Below are positions 1 to 5,680 of a stretch of DNA of 7,921 bases, piece by piece. Each line of letters begins with the position of its first letter. Position 1 is the first letter of the stretch. The translations under genes and the position numbers were made by a program. The notes below the pieces were generated by a model, which was not told the DNA's origin, made no database searches, and saw nothing but the letters and a program-made list of their open reading frames with translations. Source of the DNA: an uncultured bacterium (GTDB taxonomy: Bacteria > Planctomycetota > Phycisphaerae > Sedimentisphaerales > Anaerobacaceae); contig CAJVYK010000091.1 in the NCBI GenBank assembly GCA_913009865.1, positions 1 to 7,921 of the forward strand, read 5' to 3'.

Positions 1-10
1 CTTCCGATCT
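1..10. other. Probable Illumina adapter remnant at contig end
   Basis: The first ten bases, CTTCCGATCT, are identical to the 3' end shared by the Illumina TruSeq-type adapters. A ten-base match exactly at the edge is far more likely to be untrimmed adapter than genome. The reading frame of the first gene runs through it, so the first three translated codons should not be trusted. Confidence 0.85.
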
Positions 11-391
11 AATCTCAAGTTATCCCAAGAACTCAACCAGAACAGGTATAAAGATGCAAGTGAGGGTATCATGAAAATATTTTCTAATACCTGTGTTAAG
101 GTTTACTTCAAAGAAACACATGACAGCGTGCCCGATGCAATGGATGCGTATGCAAATGAAATTAACTCGTTTATACATAACATAATTACCTGGTATGTCG
201 AGCAAGTGATGTCTAAGAAAAATAGAAATGAGGACAGGTTTATGCTCTCAGTGTCCCTATTAAGTTATAGCATTTCACAGAAAATCGAAGTGCAAGATTA
301 TAAGCAATTAATTGAAGATGTATTGGCAACCGTAACAAATGTAATGGATCCCAAGAAAATCGACGAATCAATAGCAATGTTAACAGAATAG
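11..391 (+). CDS. Unrecognised protein, C-terminal part (5' end missing)
   Basis: The frame that ends at the TAG at 389-391 is open to the left edge, with no stop before the ATG at 71. No good Shine-Dalgarno sits in front of that ATG. I therefore read this as the last 127 codons of a longer gene cut by the contig end, rather than a 106-aa gene starting at 71. The visible part is rich in charged and amphipathic helical stretches (for example around DAMDAYANEINSFIHNIITW and the C-terminal third). It has no membrane segment and no motif I can assign. The C-terminus, ending in IDESIAMLTE, looks like a normal soluble end. No function is proposed. If the gene does start at 71, it would be a small orphan protein. 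Downstream lies repeat-rich intergenic sequence and then a convergent gene, so it has no operon partner here. Confidence 0.6.
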   Translation, partial: NLKLSQELNQNRYKDASEGIMKIFSNTCVKVYFKETHDSVPDAMDAYANEINSFIHNIITWYVEQVMSKKNRNEDRFMLSVSLLSYSISQKIEVQDYKQLIEDVLATVTNVMDPKKIDESIAMLTE

Positions 392-427
392 CAACAGACT
401 CTGTGAAAATCCTATGCGTCTAAAAAT

Positions 428-525
428 TCGTGCCAATCCGTGGCTAATTATTATTGAATTCTCTGTGTTCTCTGTGGTTATTTTTTCTGTCCAATAATCA
501 ATTATCATTTATCACTAATCAATTC
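428..525. repeat. Intergenic word-like repeats (CTGTGG type and ATCAATTATC type)
   Basis: The space between the first gene and the isocitrate dehydrogenase holds two low-complexity units. Positions 428-480 carry CGTGCCAATCCGTGGCTAAT and CTCTGTGTTCTCTGTGGTTA. The ten bases TCTGTGGTTA (471-480) recur exactly at 2040-2049. Positions 491-525 are an AT-rich run of ATCAATTATCATTTATCA-like words. Neither encodes anything. They look like dispersed intergenic repeats. Because they separate two convergent genes they could affect transcript ends, but I see no GC-rich hairpin with a T-run. Confidence 0.5.
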
Positions 526-526
526 T

Positions 527-1609
527 TTAGCTGCGGTTTATTTTTTCAATAATAGCATCAGCCATTTCGCTTGTCCCGACTGCGGTTGGGTCGTTACGGT
601 CGGCTTTCATATCGTAAGTTACGTTTTTGCCCTCGGCGATTACCACTGCAACGGCATTTTCGAGCGCCTCTGCCTCATCTGTTTTGCCCATATGTCTTAG
701 CATCAGTACGCCGCTGAGTATCAGGGCTGCAGGATTGACCTTATTTTGGCCTTTATATTTCGGTGCACTGCCGTGAGTTGCCTCGAAGATAGCCCCTTTA
801 TCGCCGATATTCGCCCCTGGCGCCACGCCCAGCCCGCCAACTAACCCTGCGCACAAATCGCTTAATATATCGCCGTAGAGATTTGGCAGCACAATCACGT
901 CATAAAGTTCGGGCTTTTGAATCAGCTGCATACACATATTATCAACAATACGGTCCTCGAATTCGATATCGGGATATTTCTTTGCGACATCTCTGCTCAC
1001 CTCAAGCCATAACCCGTCCGTGAATTTCATAATGTTAGCTTTGTGAACGCTGGTCACCTTTTTACGTCCCATTTTGCGGGCGTAGTCGAATGCGAACCGC
1101 ACTATACGCTCCGTAGCCCTGACCGAAATCGGCTTTATGCTTATACCGGAATCTGTGCTTATCTTTCTGCTGCCGTGTATATTTATCCAGTTGATAAGCT
1201 CAGCCGTATCGTCTTTGCCCTTTTGAAATTCGATGCCTGCGTAGAGGTCTTCGGTGTTTTCGCGCACGACCACAAGGTCGATATCGGAGTATCGACTCCG
1301 CACGCCCTTATAGCTTTTACACGGCCGCAGACAGGCATACAAATCAAGCGTCTGACGAAGATACACATTTATACTTCTAAAGCCCTTTCCAACAGGCGTA
1401 GTGATAGGCGCTTTTAGCGCAATACCGTTTTTCTTAACCGATTCGATAGTGGCGTCCGGCAGGGCCGTTCCCGTTCGTTCCATTACATCCACGCCGGCTT
1501 CGGCCAATTCCCAGTTGATTTTAGCCCCTGTAGCGTCGATACATCTGCGCGTAGCTTCTGCAATTTCCGGGCCGATTCCATCGCCTGTAATCAAAGTTAC
1601 GTTAGTCAT
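527..1609 (-). CDS. icd: Isocitrate dehydrogenase, short homodimeric type (NAD or NADP)
   Basis: A 360-aa member of the isocitrate/isopropylmalate dehydrogenase family. It oxidatively decarboxylates isocitrate to 2-oxoglutarate in the cytoplasmic TCA cycle. The motifs are in order: N-terminal nucleotide-fold start TLITGDGIGPEI (5-16); isocitrate-binding S79-I-N81 with R85, R95 and R116; VVREN and DLYAG with Y123; catalytic K190 in HKANIMK; Mg-binding D223, D247 and D251 in the NLYGDILSD family signature. SxN rather than a leucine-type pocket favours isocitrate over isopropylmalate. In the cofactor loop, K284, Y285, V291 and Y332 match E. coli Icd NADP determinants (Lys344, Tyr345, Val351, Tyr391), while the Arg395 position is Ala336. 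NAD-type enzymes usually have Asp-Ile at the first two positions. Cofactor is therefore open. The ATG start has GGAG (1619-1622) nine bases upstream. The gene is alone on its strand here, with repeats or a tRNA on either side. Confidence 0.93.
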   Translation of the reverse strand: MTNVTLITGDGIGPEIAEATRRCIDATGAKINWELAEAGVDVMERTGTALPDATIESVKKNGIALKAPITTPVGKGFRSINVYLRQTLDLYACLRPCKSYKGVRSRYSDIDLVVVRENTEDLYAGIEFQKGKDDTAELINWINIHGSRKISTDSGISIKPISVRATERIVRFAFDYARKMGRKKVTSVHKANIMKFTDGLWLEVSRDVAKKYPDIEFEDRIVDNMCMQLIQKPELYDVIVLPNLYGDILSDLCAGLVGGLGVAPGANIGDKGAIFEATHGSAPKYKGQNKVNPAALILSGVLMLRHMGKTDEAEALENAVAVVIAEGKNVTYDMKADRNDPTAVGTSEMADAIIEKINRS

Positions 1610-1719
1610 TTAGCAGTACTCCAAACAATTTATAAAATCTCATACTATCTTTTAATGGCAGGGCTGTCAACAGTAACGGTTTCCGATTTGTTTTGTACAG
1701 AAACCAGCGTTTAATTTTC

Positions 1720-1748
1720 TTGCAAAATCGTTTAGGCGTGTGTAAACT
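1720..1748 (+). promoter_or_regulatory. Possible weak promoter for the tRNA
   Basis: TTGCAA at 1720-1725 and TAAACT at 1743-1748 are separated by 17 bp. Each hexamer matches the sigma70 consensus at four of six bases. Transcription would start about 50 bases before the tRNA. The region is AT-rich, so chance matches are likely. Offered only because a promoter must lie between the divergent icd and the tRNA. Confidence 0.25.
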
Positions 1749-1803
1749 CGTGCTAACATTGTTTATTGGCGATTGGTTGTCGAATTGAAAATCGGAAATT
1801 TCC

Positions 1804-1876
1804 GGGAGTGTAGCTCAGCTGGTAGAGCAACGGCCTTTTAAGCCGTAGGTCTTGGGTTCGAGTCCCAACACTCTCA
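1804..1876 (+). tRNA. tRNA-Lys, anticodon UUU
   Basis: A complete 73-nt cloverleaf. The acceptor stem GGGAGTG pairs with CACTCTC (one G-U pair at 2-71) and the discriminator is A1876. The D-arm is GCTC/GAGC. The anticodon stem ACGGC/GCCGT encloses the loop CTTTTAA, which puts TTT at 1837-1839. The variable loop is AGGTC and the T-arm is TTGGG-TTCGAGT-CCCAA. The 3' CCA is not encoded, since TTG follows the discriminator, so it must be added enzymatically. No clear rho-independent terminator follows. Confidence 0.97.
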
Positions 1877-1998
1877 TTGGGGTTTTAATTGATAAACCTT
1901 TTGTCTCGCAGGGGGTTATAGCTTTTGTGTCTGTAGCTTTGCAATTCTCGTCTTCACCGGATTTTACTGTATCTAATCCCCATTTTTAGCCCAAAAAA

Positions 1999-2050
1999 CC
2001 GTGTAATCTGTGTAATCCACAAAACCTGTGCCTTAGGTATCTGTGGTTAA
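1999..2050. repeat. CTGTG-type intergenic repeat, second copy
   Basis: CCGTGTAATCTGTGTAATCC and TATCTGTGGTTAAATTT form the same kind of word-like unit as at 428-480, sharing TCTGTGGTTA exactly. The rest of the 1877-2089 gap between the tRNA and the mazG-like stop shows nothing else I can name: no open frame of interest, no tRNA and no clear terminator. This stretch lies between convergently transcribed genes. Confidence 0.5.
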
Positions 2051-2089
2051 ATTTCCCCTATTTTCCTAAATTCTTAAACTCTACAAATG

Positions 2090-2359
2090 CTATTTAGGTT
2101 TGTAGCCTTCGGCATTATTACCCATGTATTTAGTACAGGCCTTTTCCATATCCACGTTGCTTATGTTTGCCAATGTACAGAGCCAGGCAAAAACGTCTGC
2201 AAATTCTTCGGCTTTATTACCTTCGTCATCAGAGGCAAGAGCAGTAGCGAGTTCTCCAACCTCTTCAATAAACCACATAAACGTGGCAGAGGTTCCTCTT
2301 TCCCGGTCGCGTTGTCCGTATTTTTCTAAAATCAACTGTTGAAATTTGCTGATATGCAT
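2090..2359 (-). CDS. MazG-like nucleotide pyrophosphohydrolase
   Basis: An 89-aa single-domain protein of the all-alpha NTP pyrophosphohydrolase (MazG/dUTPase-like) superfamily. Members split NTPs or dNTPs to NMP and pyrophosphate, often as house-cleaning of abnormal nucleotides. The metal-binding signature is complete: EExxE at E32-E33-E36 (in WFIEEVGELATAL) and EExxD at E51-E52-D55 (in AEEFADVFAWL), separated by a short acidic linker. The length fits single-domain MazG-like proteins rather than the double-domain E. coli MazG. Substrate cannot be told from sequence. No Shine-Dalgarno precedes the ATG at 2357-2359; instead a repeat (2372-2396) begins 12 bases upstream. It lies 158 bp downstream of the Rrf2 gene on the same strand, so co-transcription is possible, but the inverted repeat between them could interrupt it. 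Confidence 0.9.
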   Translation of the reverse strand: MHISKFQQLILEKYGQRDRERGTSATFMWFIEEVGELATALASDDEGNKAEEFADVFAWLCTLANISNVDMEKACTKYMGNNAEGYKPK

Positions 2360-2371
2360 TTTTAGCGCACA

Positions 2372-2506
2372 GCATATAGCGTATAGCGAAAAATAGTTAT
2401 GAGTTTTAAGTCCTTCGACAAGCTCAGGATAAATTCTGAGTTTTGAGTTGACTAAAATAAAAATTCAAAACTCAAATATCCACTATTCGCTATAGTTATA
2501 CGCTAT
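2372..2506. repeat. Composite inverted repeat between rrf2 and mazG-like gene
   Basis: The outer arms are ATAGCGTATA (2376-2385) against TATACGCTAT (2497-2506), plus GCGAA (2386-2390) against TTCGC (2486-2490). The right arm has six extra bases. An inner pair, TGAGTTTTGA (2437-2446) and TCAAAACTCA (2465-2474), is perfect over ten bases. The whole can fold as a nested hairpin or cruciform and nearly fills the gap between the two genes. A related copy of the left arm occurs at 7787-7810. It encodes nothing and resembles a small non-autonomous palindromic element. No target-site duplication was established. Confidence 0.65.
2411..2429. repeat. Short imperfect palindrome inside the composite repeat
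   Basis: TCCTTCGACAAGCTCAGGA has matching ends (TCCT/AGGA) and sits within the loop of the larger inverted repeat. From memory, sequences very like this recur in intergenic regions of many environmental bacterial genomes. I cannot confirm that here. Confidence 0.4.
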
Positions 2507-2517
2507 TTTTTTTATTC

Positions 2518-2910
2518 TTAGATTAAATCCGCCAACTTTGCCTTTTCGAAAACACTTCTGGCCTGGGCAATTGCTTTTTCGTAGATTTGTTCAACTTTAA
2601 CGCTGAATTTTTCTTTATGTGTCTGCTCAGCCAGGTCCAACTGACTAACCATAGGCCCATCAACAGCTTCGATAACCTGGAGCATCGTAATTTTTTTTGC
2701 CGACTTGGCCAGGGAGAACCCGCCGCGAGGCCCTCTTTTGCTGCGCAACACATTTGCTCTGACCAGCTGCTGCAGTATCTTGAGCAGGTATTCCAAAGGT
2801 ATATTATATTCTTTGGATATAGTTTGAGACAAAATAATCCCCTCTCCTTTATGCTGGGCAAGATAGCCAACCGCCAGCAGTGCATATCCTGTAGATCTAC
2901 TAATTTTCAT
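2518..2910 (-). CDS. Rrf2-family transcriptional regulator without Fe-S cysteines
   Basis: A 130-aa winged-helix regulator of the Rrf2 family (IscR, NsrR and CymR relatives). The N-terminal MKISRSTGYALLAVGYLAQH is the family's characteristic first helix. The helix-turn-helix covers roughly residues 26-55, with PLEYLLKILQQLVRANVL as recognition region, and the wing is RGPRGGFSLAK (59-69). Residues 72-130 form the dimerisation helix and tail. The protein has no cysteine at all, so it cannot bind the [2Fe-2S] or [4Fe-4S] cluster of IscR/NsrR using the usual three Cys. A small-molecule or protein-responsive mode, as in CymR, is more likely; the ligand is unknown. The open frame extends to a TTG at 2925, but ATG at 2908-2910 is preferred: AAGGAG (2917-2922) lies six bases before it, and the protein then begins exactly as family members do. 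It may control itself (palindrome just upstream) and the mazG-like gene. Confidence 0.9.
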   Translation of the reverse strand: MKISRSTGYALLAVGYLAQHKGEGIILSQTISKEYNIPLEYLLKILQQLVRANVLRSKRGPRGGFSLAKSAKKITMLQVIEAVDGPMVSQLDLAEQTHKEKFSVKVEQIYEKAIAQARSVFEKAKLADLI

Positions 2911-2930
2911 TTTAATCTCCTTCAAAATAA

Positions 2931-2976
2931 ATTGTTGATTAATCGGTTAATTAGTCAACTGGTTGATTGGTTGATT
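2931..2976 (-). promoter_or_regulatory. Palindrome and possible promoter upstream of rrf2, in a TTGATTGG-type repeat
   Basis: The 24 bases at 2935-2958 form an imperfect palindrome: the outer half-sites TTGATTAAT and TTAATTAG(T)CAA match at eight of nine positions. On the minus strand, TTGACT (2953-2958) and AACAAT (2931-2936), 16 bp apart, could be -35 and -10 boxes, so a repressor bound here would block transcription. The leader before the Shine-Dalgarno would then be very short, which weakens the promoter call. The adjacent GGTTGATT words (2961-2976) suggest the sequence may instead be a simple dispersed repeat. Confidence 0.3.
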
Positions 2977-3270
2977 TCGCTTATCGATTAACCACTCACC
3001 AAACTGACTCATTTTACAACAAAAATTCAGAAAAATAATACAAAATCTAATATTATTCTCTCGCTATCAGGGTCTTTGGATGCGGTTATCCAGGATATGT
3101 CAAGGCTGAAAATGCACAACAGTTCCTAATACTTGCTCCATTATTCATATATGTGGTCCAGGTTGCAAGAGTTTTTCTGTCGTAAAATATATAAAATTAT
3201 AAAAAAACCGTATTATTCAAAAGAATAGTAAAATTCTACAATTATTCCGAAATTCCAAAAATCAAAAAAC
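2977..3270. other. AT-rich intergenic stretch with no recognised feature
   Basis: Between the rrf2 upstream region and the STAS promoter I see no credible reading frame in either strand, no tRNA, no recognisable riboswitch and no clear inverted repeat. The part around 3060-3180 is less AT-rich than its flanks and could be decayed coding sequence or an unrecognised RNA, but nothing specific supports either. Confidence 0.4.
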
Positions 3271-3299
3271 TTGACATCTCAGCCATTCTAATATAGGAT
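3271..3299 (+). promoter_or_regulatory. Sigma70-type promoter of the STAS/RsbW genes
   Basis: TTGACA (3271-3276, perfect -35) is followed after 17 bp by TAGGAT (3294-3299, four of six matches to TATAAT). The start of transcription would be near 3306, about 30 bases before the STAS start codon. Upstream sequence is strongly AT-rich, as in an UP element. The housekeeping-type boxes suggest the module is made constitutively rather than by its own alternative sigma factor. Confidence 0.65.
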
Positions 3300-3335
3300 T
3301 TCGGCGCAATTTAACGCCTTTTTAGGGAGATTGTT

Positions 3336-3704
3336 ATGGCGCCGATTAAGCCAAGAATAAGTGTTGAGTACGCCGAGAACTCAACCATCGTCACTTTTAC
3401 TGACGAAAGAATCCTCGAAGAGAAAGACATTCAGGCACTTCAAGAGTCGATTATGTCTGTCGTTGAGCAGTCGGAACGGATAAATATGATCTTGGATTTT
3501 CGCAATGTCCGGTTCTTATCATCAGCTGTATTAGGGCTCTTAATTAGAATCAGCAAAAAGATTTACGAACGCGACGGCAAATTAAGACTTTGCAATATAG
3601 ACCCGAAAATATACGAAATTTTCAAAATAACACGGCTGACCAAAATTTTCGATATATATCAGGATATAGAAAGTGCAACTGAAGGTTCGTCCACAGCAGA
3701 TTAG
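3336..3704 (+). CDS. STAS-domain anti-sigma factor antagonist (SpoIIAA/RsbV type)
   Basis: A 122-aa single STAS domain. In partner switching, the unphosphorylated antagonist binds the anti-sigma kinase and frees the sigma factor or other target; phosphorylation of one serine breaks this. The fold elements are visible: strands STIVTFTDERI (16-26) and INMILDFRNVRFL (49-61), then the switch loop LSSAVLG (61-67) leading into the long helix, and a final strand KLRLCNI. S63 aligns with phosphorylated Ser58 of B. subtilis SpoIIAA (S62 is adjacent). The usual DSSGLG is LSSAVLG here, so the Asp and Gly around the site are replaced. ATG at 3336 has AGGGAG (3324-3329) six bases upstream and a good promoter at 3271-3299. 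The RsbW-type kinase follows after 146 bp on the same strand and is its likely partner. Confidence 0.9.
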   Translation: MAPIKPRISVEYAENSTIVTFTDERILEEKDIQALQESIMSVVEQSERINMILDFRNVRFLSSAVLGLLIRISKKIYERDGKLRLCNIDPKIYEIFKITRLTKIFDIYQDIESATEGSSTAD

Positions 3705-3850
3705 GCGACAATTTTTTTTGATTTGTTCATAAAGTCAAAGAATCGGCCGATAATTTGAAAGCAAGCGATAGCTAATGCCCCCTGCCGGTCGTAAGCTGGG
3801 GTTTGTCCTTACAGACTCATCGCAAAGGTTTTTTGAAATGGCATAAGTTT

Positions 3851-4285
3851 ATGGCGTCGAAAACACCAATCAGTCGTTCAATAGCTGTCGAAAGCACACC
3901 ATCTGCTATTGTCGGGGTGTGCAGGCATATTTTAGCTGAACTGGAAGCTAACAATTTCAGCCAGGACGATATTTTTGCCGTACATCTTGCCTTAGAGGAG
4001 GCCCTTATCAATGCTGTTGAGCATGGCAACAAAATGGACTCTGACAAAAAGCTTAAAATTGACTACTCAGTGGACCCTGACAAAATTGAAATTTATGTGA
4101 CGGACGATGGCAGCGGGTTTAAACCGAATGCTGTGCCGGATCCGCGATACGGCGAAAACCTTTACAAAACTGGGGGGAGGGGATTGTTCCTTATACGTTC
4201 CTATATGGATGTAGTTGAATTCAATGAACGGGGCAATCGTATGCATATTGTCAGATATAAAGAAAAGCCGCATGCGAGTGGATGA
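3851..4285 (+). CDS. RsbW/SpoIIAB-type anti-sigma factor (serine kinase, HATPase_c_2)
   Basis: A 144-aa GHKL-ATPase domain protein that would hold its target inactive and phosphorylate the STAS antagonist on serine. Motifs: N-box EEALINAVEHGN with E50, N54, H58 and N60; G1 box TDDGSGF with D85, G87, G89 and F90; G2 box GGRGLFLIRSYMD (108-120) with the ATP-lid glycines. All ATP-binding residues expected for an active kinase are present, and the length is normal. The start is uncertain. The frame is open to a TTG at 3803 and another TTG at 3833 has AAAGG only four bases before it. ATG at 3851 is chosen because the family's first strand begins at about SIAVESTPSA, although it lacks a clear Shine-Dalgarno. 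No sigma factor or PP2C phosphatase gene lies in the window, so the controlled target must be elsewhere. A hairpin overlaps the stop codon. Confidence 0.9.
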   Translation: MASKTPISRSIAVESTPSAIVGVCRHILAELEANNFSQDDIFAVHLALEEALINAVEHGNKMDSDKKLKIDYSVDPDKIEIYVTDDGSGFKPNAVPDPRYGENLYKTGGRGLFLIRSYMDVVEFNERGNRMHIVRYKEKPHASG

Positions 4286-4307
4286 GTAAACACATTTACG
4301 CATCCAC
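4278..4307 (+). promoter_or_regulatory. Strong hairpin overlapping the RsbW-type gene's stop codon
   Basis: GTGGATGAGTAAA (4278-4290) pairs with TTTACGCATCCAC (4295-4307) with one mismatch across a four-base CACA loop. The stop codon TGA (4283-4285) lies within the 5' arm. There is no T-run after it, so it is not a standard intrinsic terminator. It could stabilise the upstream message end or lower expression of the amidase that begins 25 bases downstream. Confidence 0.6.
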
Positions 4308-4331
4308 GAACCACAAAATACGGGATACAAA

Positions 4332-4982
4332 ATGTTTAGTAAAGTTTCTATTATTTGCTGTTGTTCGCTTGTTTTGAGCGGTTGTATGTATAATGATGAG
4401 CCGATGCCCAGGATTACACACGACTATACCGTAAATAACACGGCATCCAAAGTCGTTCAACGGCCGGTTTCAAAACCGAGCCGGCAGCGATGGGAAAATG
4501 CACCTGGGGATTGGCTGCCGCCTTTACGGGTGGAAAAGCAATGGACAGCTATAGTGATACATCATTCTCTTACTGCCAGCGGAAATGCCGCTGTCTTTGA
4601 CAATTACCACAAAAACGGTCACAAATGGAAAGGTATTGGCTACGATTTTGTGATTGGCAACGGCAATGGCAGCGGCGACGGACAAGTTGAGGTTACATTC
4701 CGCTGGCGACAGCAAATCGCAGGTGCTCACTGCGGGGGCACGCCGAAAAACTGGGCCAACAAGGATGCCGTGGGGATTTGTCTGGTCGGCGATTTCAGCA
4801 AGAGCGCTCCAACCGGACGTCAAATGCAATCACTTGTAAAATTAATCCGCTTCTTGCAAAAGCGCTACGGTATCCCAAAAAACAGGATATATGGCCACCG
4901 CAACACTCCGGGCTATACAGGGGGGACGAAGTGCCCGGGTAATTTCCCGATGGCCAGGCTGAAATCAATGCTTGATAATTAA
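4332..4982 (+). CDS. Lipoprotein N-acetylmuramoyl-L-alanine amidase (PGRP/T7-lysozyme type)
   Basis: A 216-aa Amidase_2 protein that would cut the amide bond between N-acetylmuramic acid and L-alanine in peptidoglycan. The N-terminus is a lipoprotein signal: a hydrophobic stretch (5-16) ending in the lipobox L15-S-G-C18, so cleavage before C18 and lipid anchoring at a membrane facing the wall are expected. M19 after the Cys is not an Asp retention signal. Residues 19-65 are a Pro/Ser-rich linker. Zinc ligands by alignment: H77 (IVIHHS), H189 (YGHRNTPG) and C201 (TKCPGNFP). The third ligand is Cys, as in T7 lysozyme and PGRPs, rather than Asp as in AmpD. Y104 in GIGYDFVIG matches T7 Tyr46. All catalytic positions appear intact. 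GGGA about eight bases upstream is a weak ribosome site. It begins 46 bp after the RsbW-type gene, so co-regulation with the switch is plausible. It implies that this organism has peptidoglycan. Confidence 0.92.
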   Translation: MFSKVSIICCCSLVLSGCMYNDEPMPRITHDYTVNNTASKVVQRPVSKPSRQRWENAPGDWLPPLRVEKQWTAIVIHHSLTASGNAAVFDNYHKNGHKWKGIGYDFVIGNGNGSGDGQVEVTFRWRQQIAGAHCGGTPKNWANKDAVGICLVGDFSKSAPTGRQMQSLVKLIRFLQKRYGIPKNRIYGHRNTPGYTGGTKCPGNFPMARLKSMLDN

Positions 4983-5039
4983 TAGAGCATTCACACCTGT
5001 ACAGCCGACCTGCGGGGTCCTATAAACTTCATTCCAAAC

Positions 5040-5063
5040 TCGGCAATTGTGTTTTTTTGCCGA
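5040..5063 (+). promoter_or_regulatory. Small hairpin after the amidase
   Basis: TCGGCAA (5040-5046) pairs perfectly with TTGCCGA (5057-5063) over seven bases; the ten-base loop holds most of the T-run. There is no T-run after the stem, so it is a poor intrinsic terminator. It lies 57 bases after the amidase stop and could mark a transcript end. The rest of the gap up to 5183 shows no gene. Confidence 0.3.
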
Positions 5064-5183
5064 ATTAAACCAAAATATTTTTTCATAGGCTAATAAGCTA
5101 AGAAAGCTGCCGGGCGATTGTGCCGAAGGGAAAATAGTGGATGTGGATACGCCGTATGCGAATTAAAGCAAGGAGCCGGTCAA

Positions 5184-5654
5184 ATGGATACGTATGACTC
5201 GCTGTTTTCACCAGGATGTGTGCTGAATGAACAGATTGCCCGGCAGATATTTGATATTCTGCCTGAGCAGAGTCTGGTTATGGTGATTATGGATAGAGAC
5301 AGGAATTACTGGCCCAGCAATTCCGAAGAATTTTCCAAATTAAACATCAACGAGTCGTTTTTGAGAGAACTTTGCGCCAAAATCGATGACGGTGCTGAAC
5401 CGGTTGTAACCGGCACAAATGATTGCAGCATCATTGCCGCACAATTGGCCACGGAGCGGACTAATTGCGGCTATGTGATTATTGCTCTGCCGCAATACAG
5501 TCCTGAATCAACCCTGGTAAATATCGACTTGATAGAAATATTACTCAGCCAGGTGGGCCTGATAGCCAAGCTGATTGAGAAAAATAATCTCCTCTACGAA
5601 CTTCAAATGAAGCAGTTCAGTGTGTACAGCCAGAACGAGGCGGCTTCGAATTGA
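5184..5654 (+). CDS. Unrecognised 156-aa soluble alpha/beta protein (GAF-like?)
   Basis: No family is recognised with certainty. The frame is open back to 5118, but ATG at 5184 is chosen: AAGGAG (5170-5175) lies eight bases upstream, and the extra 22 residues would be low-quality and Cys-rich. The product has no signal peptide and no membrane segment. A hydrophobic strand (31-36, LVMVIM) runs into DRDRNYWPSN. A second strand region, CSIIAAQLATERTNCGYVII (81-100), is followed by LPQYSPEST and a long helix (111-147). This order resembles small-molecule-sensing GAF or PAS-like folds, with the last helix as a signalling or dimerisation helix. That is inference from the pattern only. The TNDCSIIAAQLATERTNCG stretch is distinctive and probably the conserved core. 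Lying after the partner-switch genes and amidase on the same strand, it could be a sensor for that module, but nothing shows interaction. Confidence 0.75.
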   Translation: MDTYDSLFSPGCVLNEQIARQIFDILPEQSLVMVIMDRDRNYWPSNSEEFSKLNINESFLRELCAKIDDGAEPVVTGTNDCSIIAAQLATERTNCGYVIIALPQYSPESTLVNIDLIEILLSQVGLIAKLIEKNNLLYELQMKQFSVYSQNEAASN

Positions 5655-5680
5655 TTTTCGTATCTCGTATTCGTATGCTC

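Noticed and set aside
1043..1417. A 124-codon plus-strand open frame inside the isocitrate dehydrogenase
   Set aside because: It lies wholly within a gene with complete family motifs on the other strand; its product has no recognisable features.
527..1609. 3-Isopropylmalate dehydrogenase (LeuB)
   Set aside because: The SxN isocitrate-binding motif and the KY cofactor loop fit isocitrate dehydrogenase; no other leucine genes are nearby.
2911..2925. TTG at 2925 as the rrf2 start
   Set aside because: It would put the strong AAGGAG inside the coding sequence. The ATG at 2910 has ideal spacing and the family's N-terminus.
2933..2976. The GGTTGATT words as a CRISPR array
   Set aside because: Units are too short, too irregular and without spacers; no cas gene is present.
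2977..3270. A riboswitch or small RNA in the AT-rich gap
   Set aside because: No known conserved core or stable stem could be found by reading.
3803..3850. TTG starts upstream of the RsbW-type ATG
   Set aside because: The extra residues (SLQTHRKGFLKWHKF) do not fit the family. Kept as an open alternative because the ATG has a poor ribosome site.
4278..4307. The hairpin as a rho-independent terminator
   Set aside because: No T-run follows the stem and the next gene starts 25 bases on.
5118..5183. An earlier start for the 156-aa protein
   Set aside because: The ATG at 5184 has AAGGAG eight bases upstream; the extension looks non-native.
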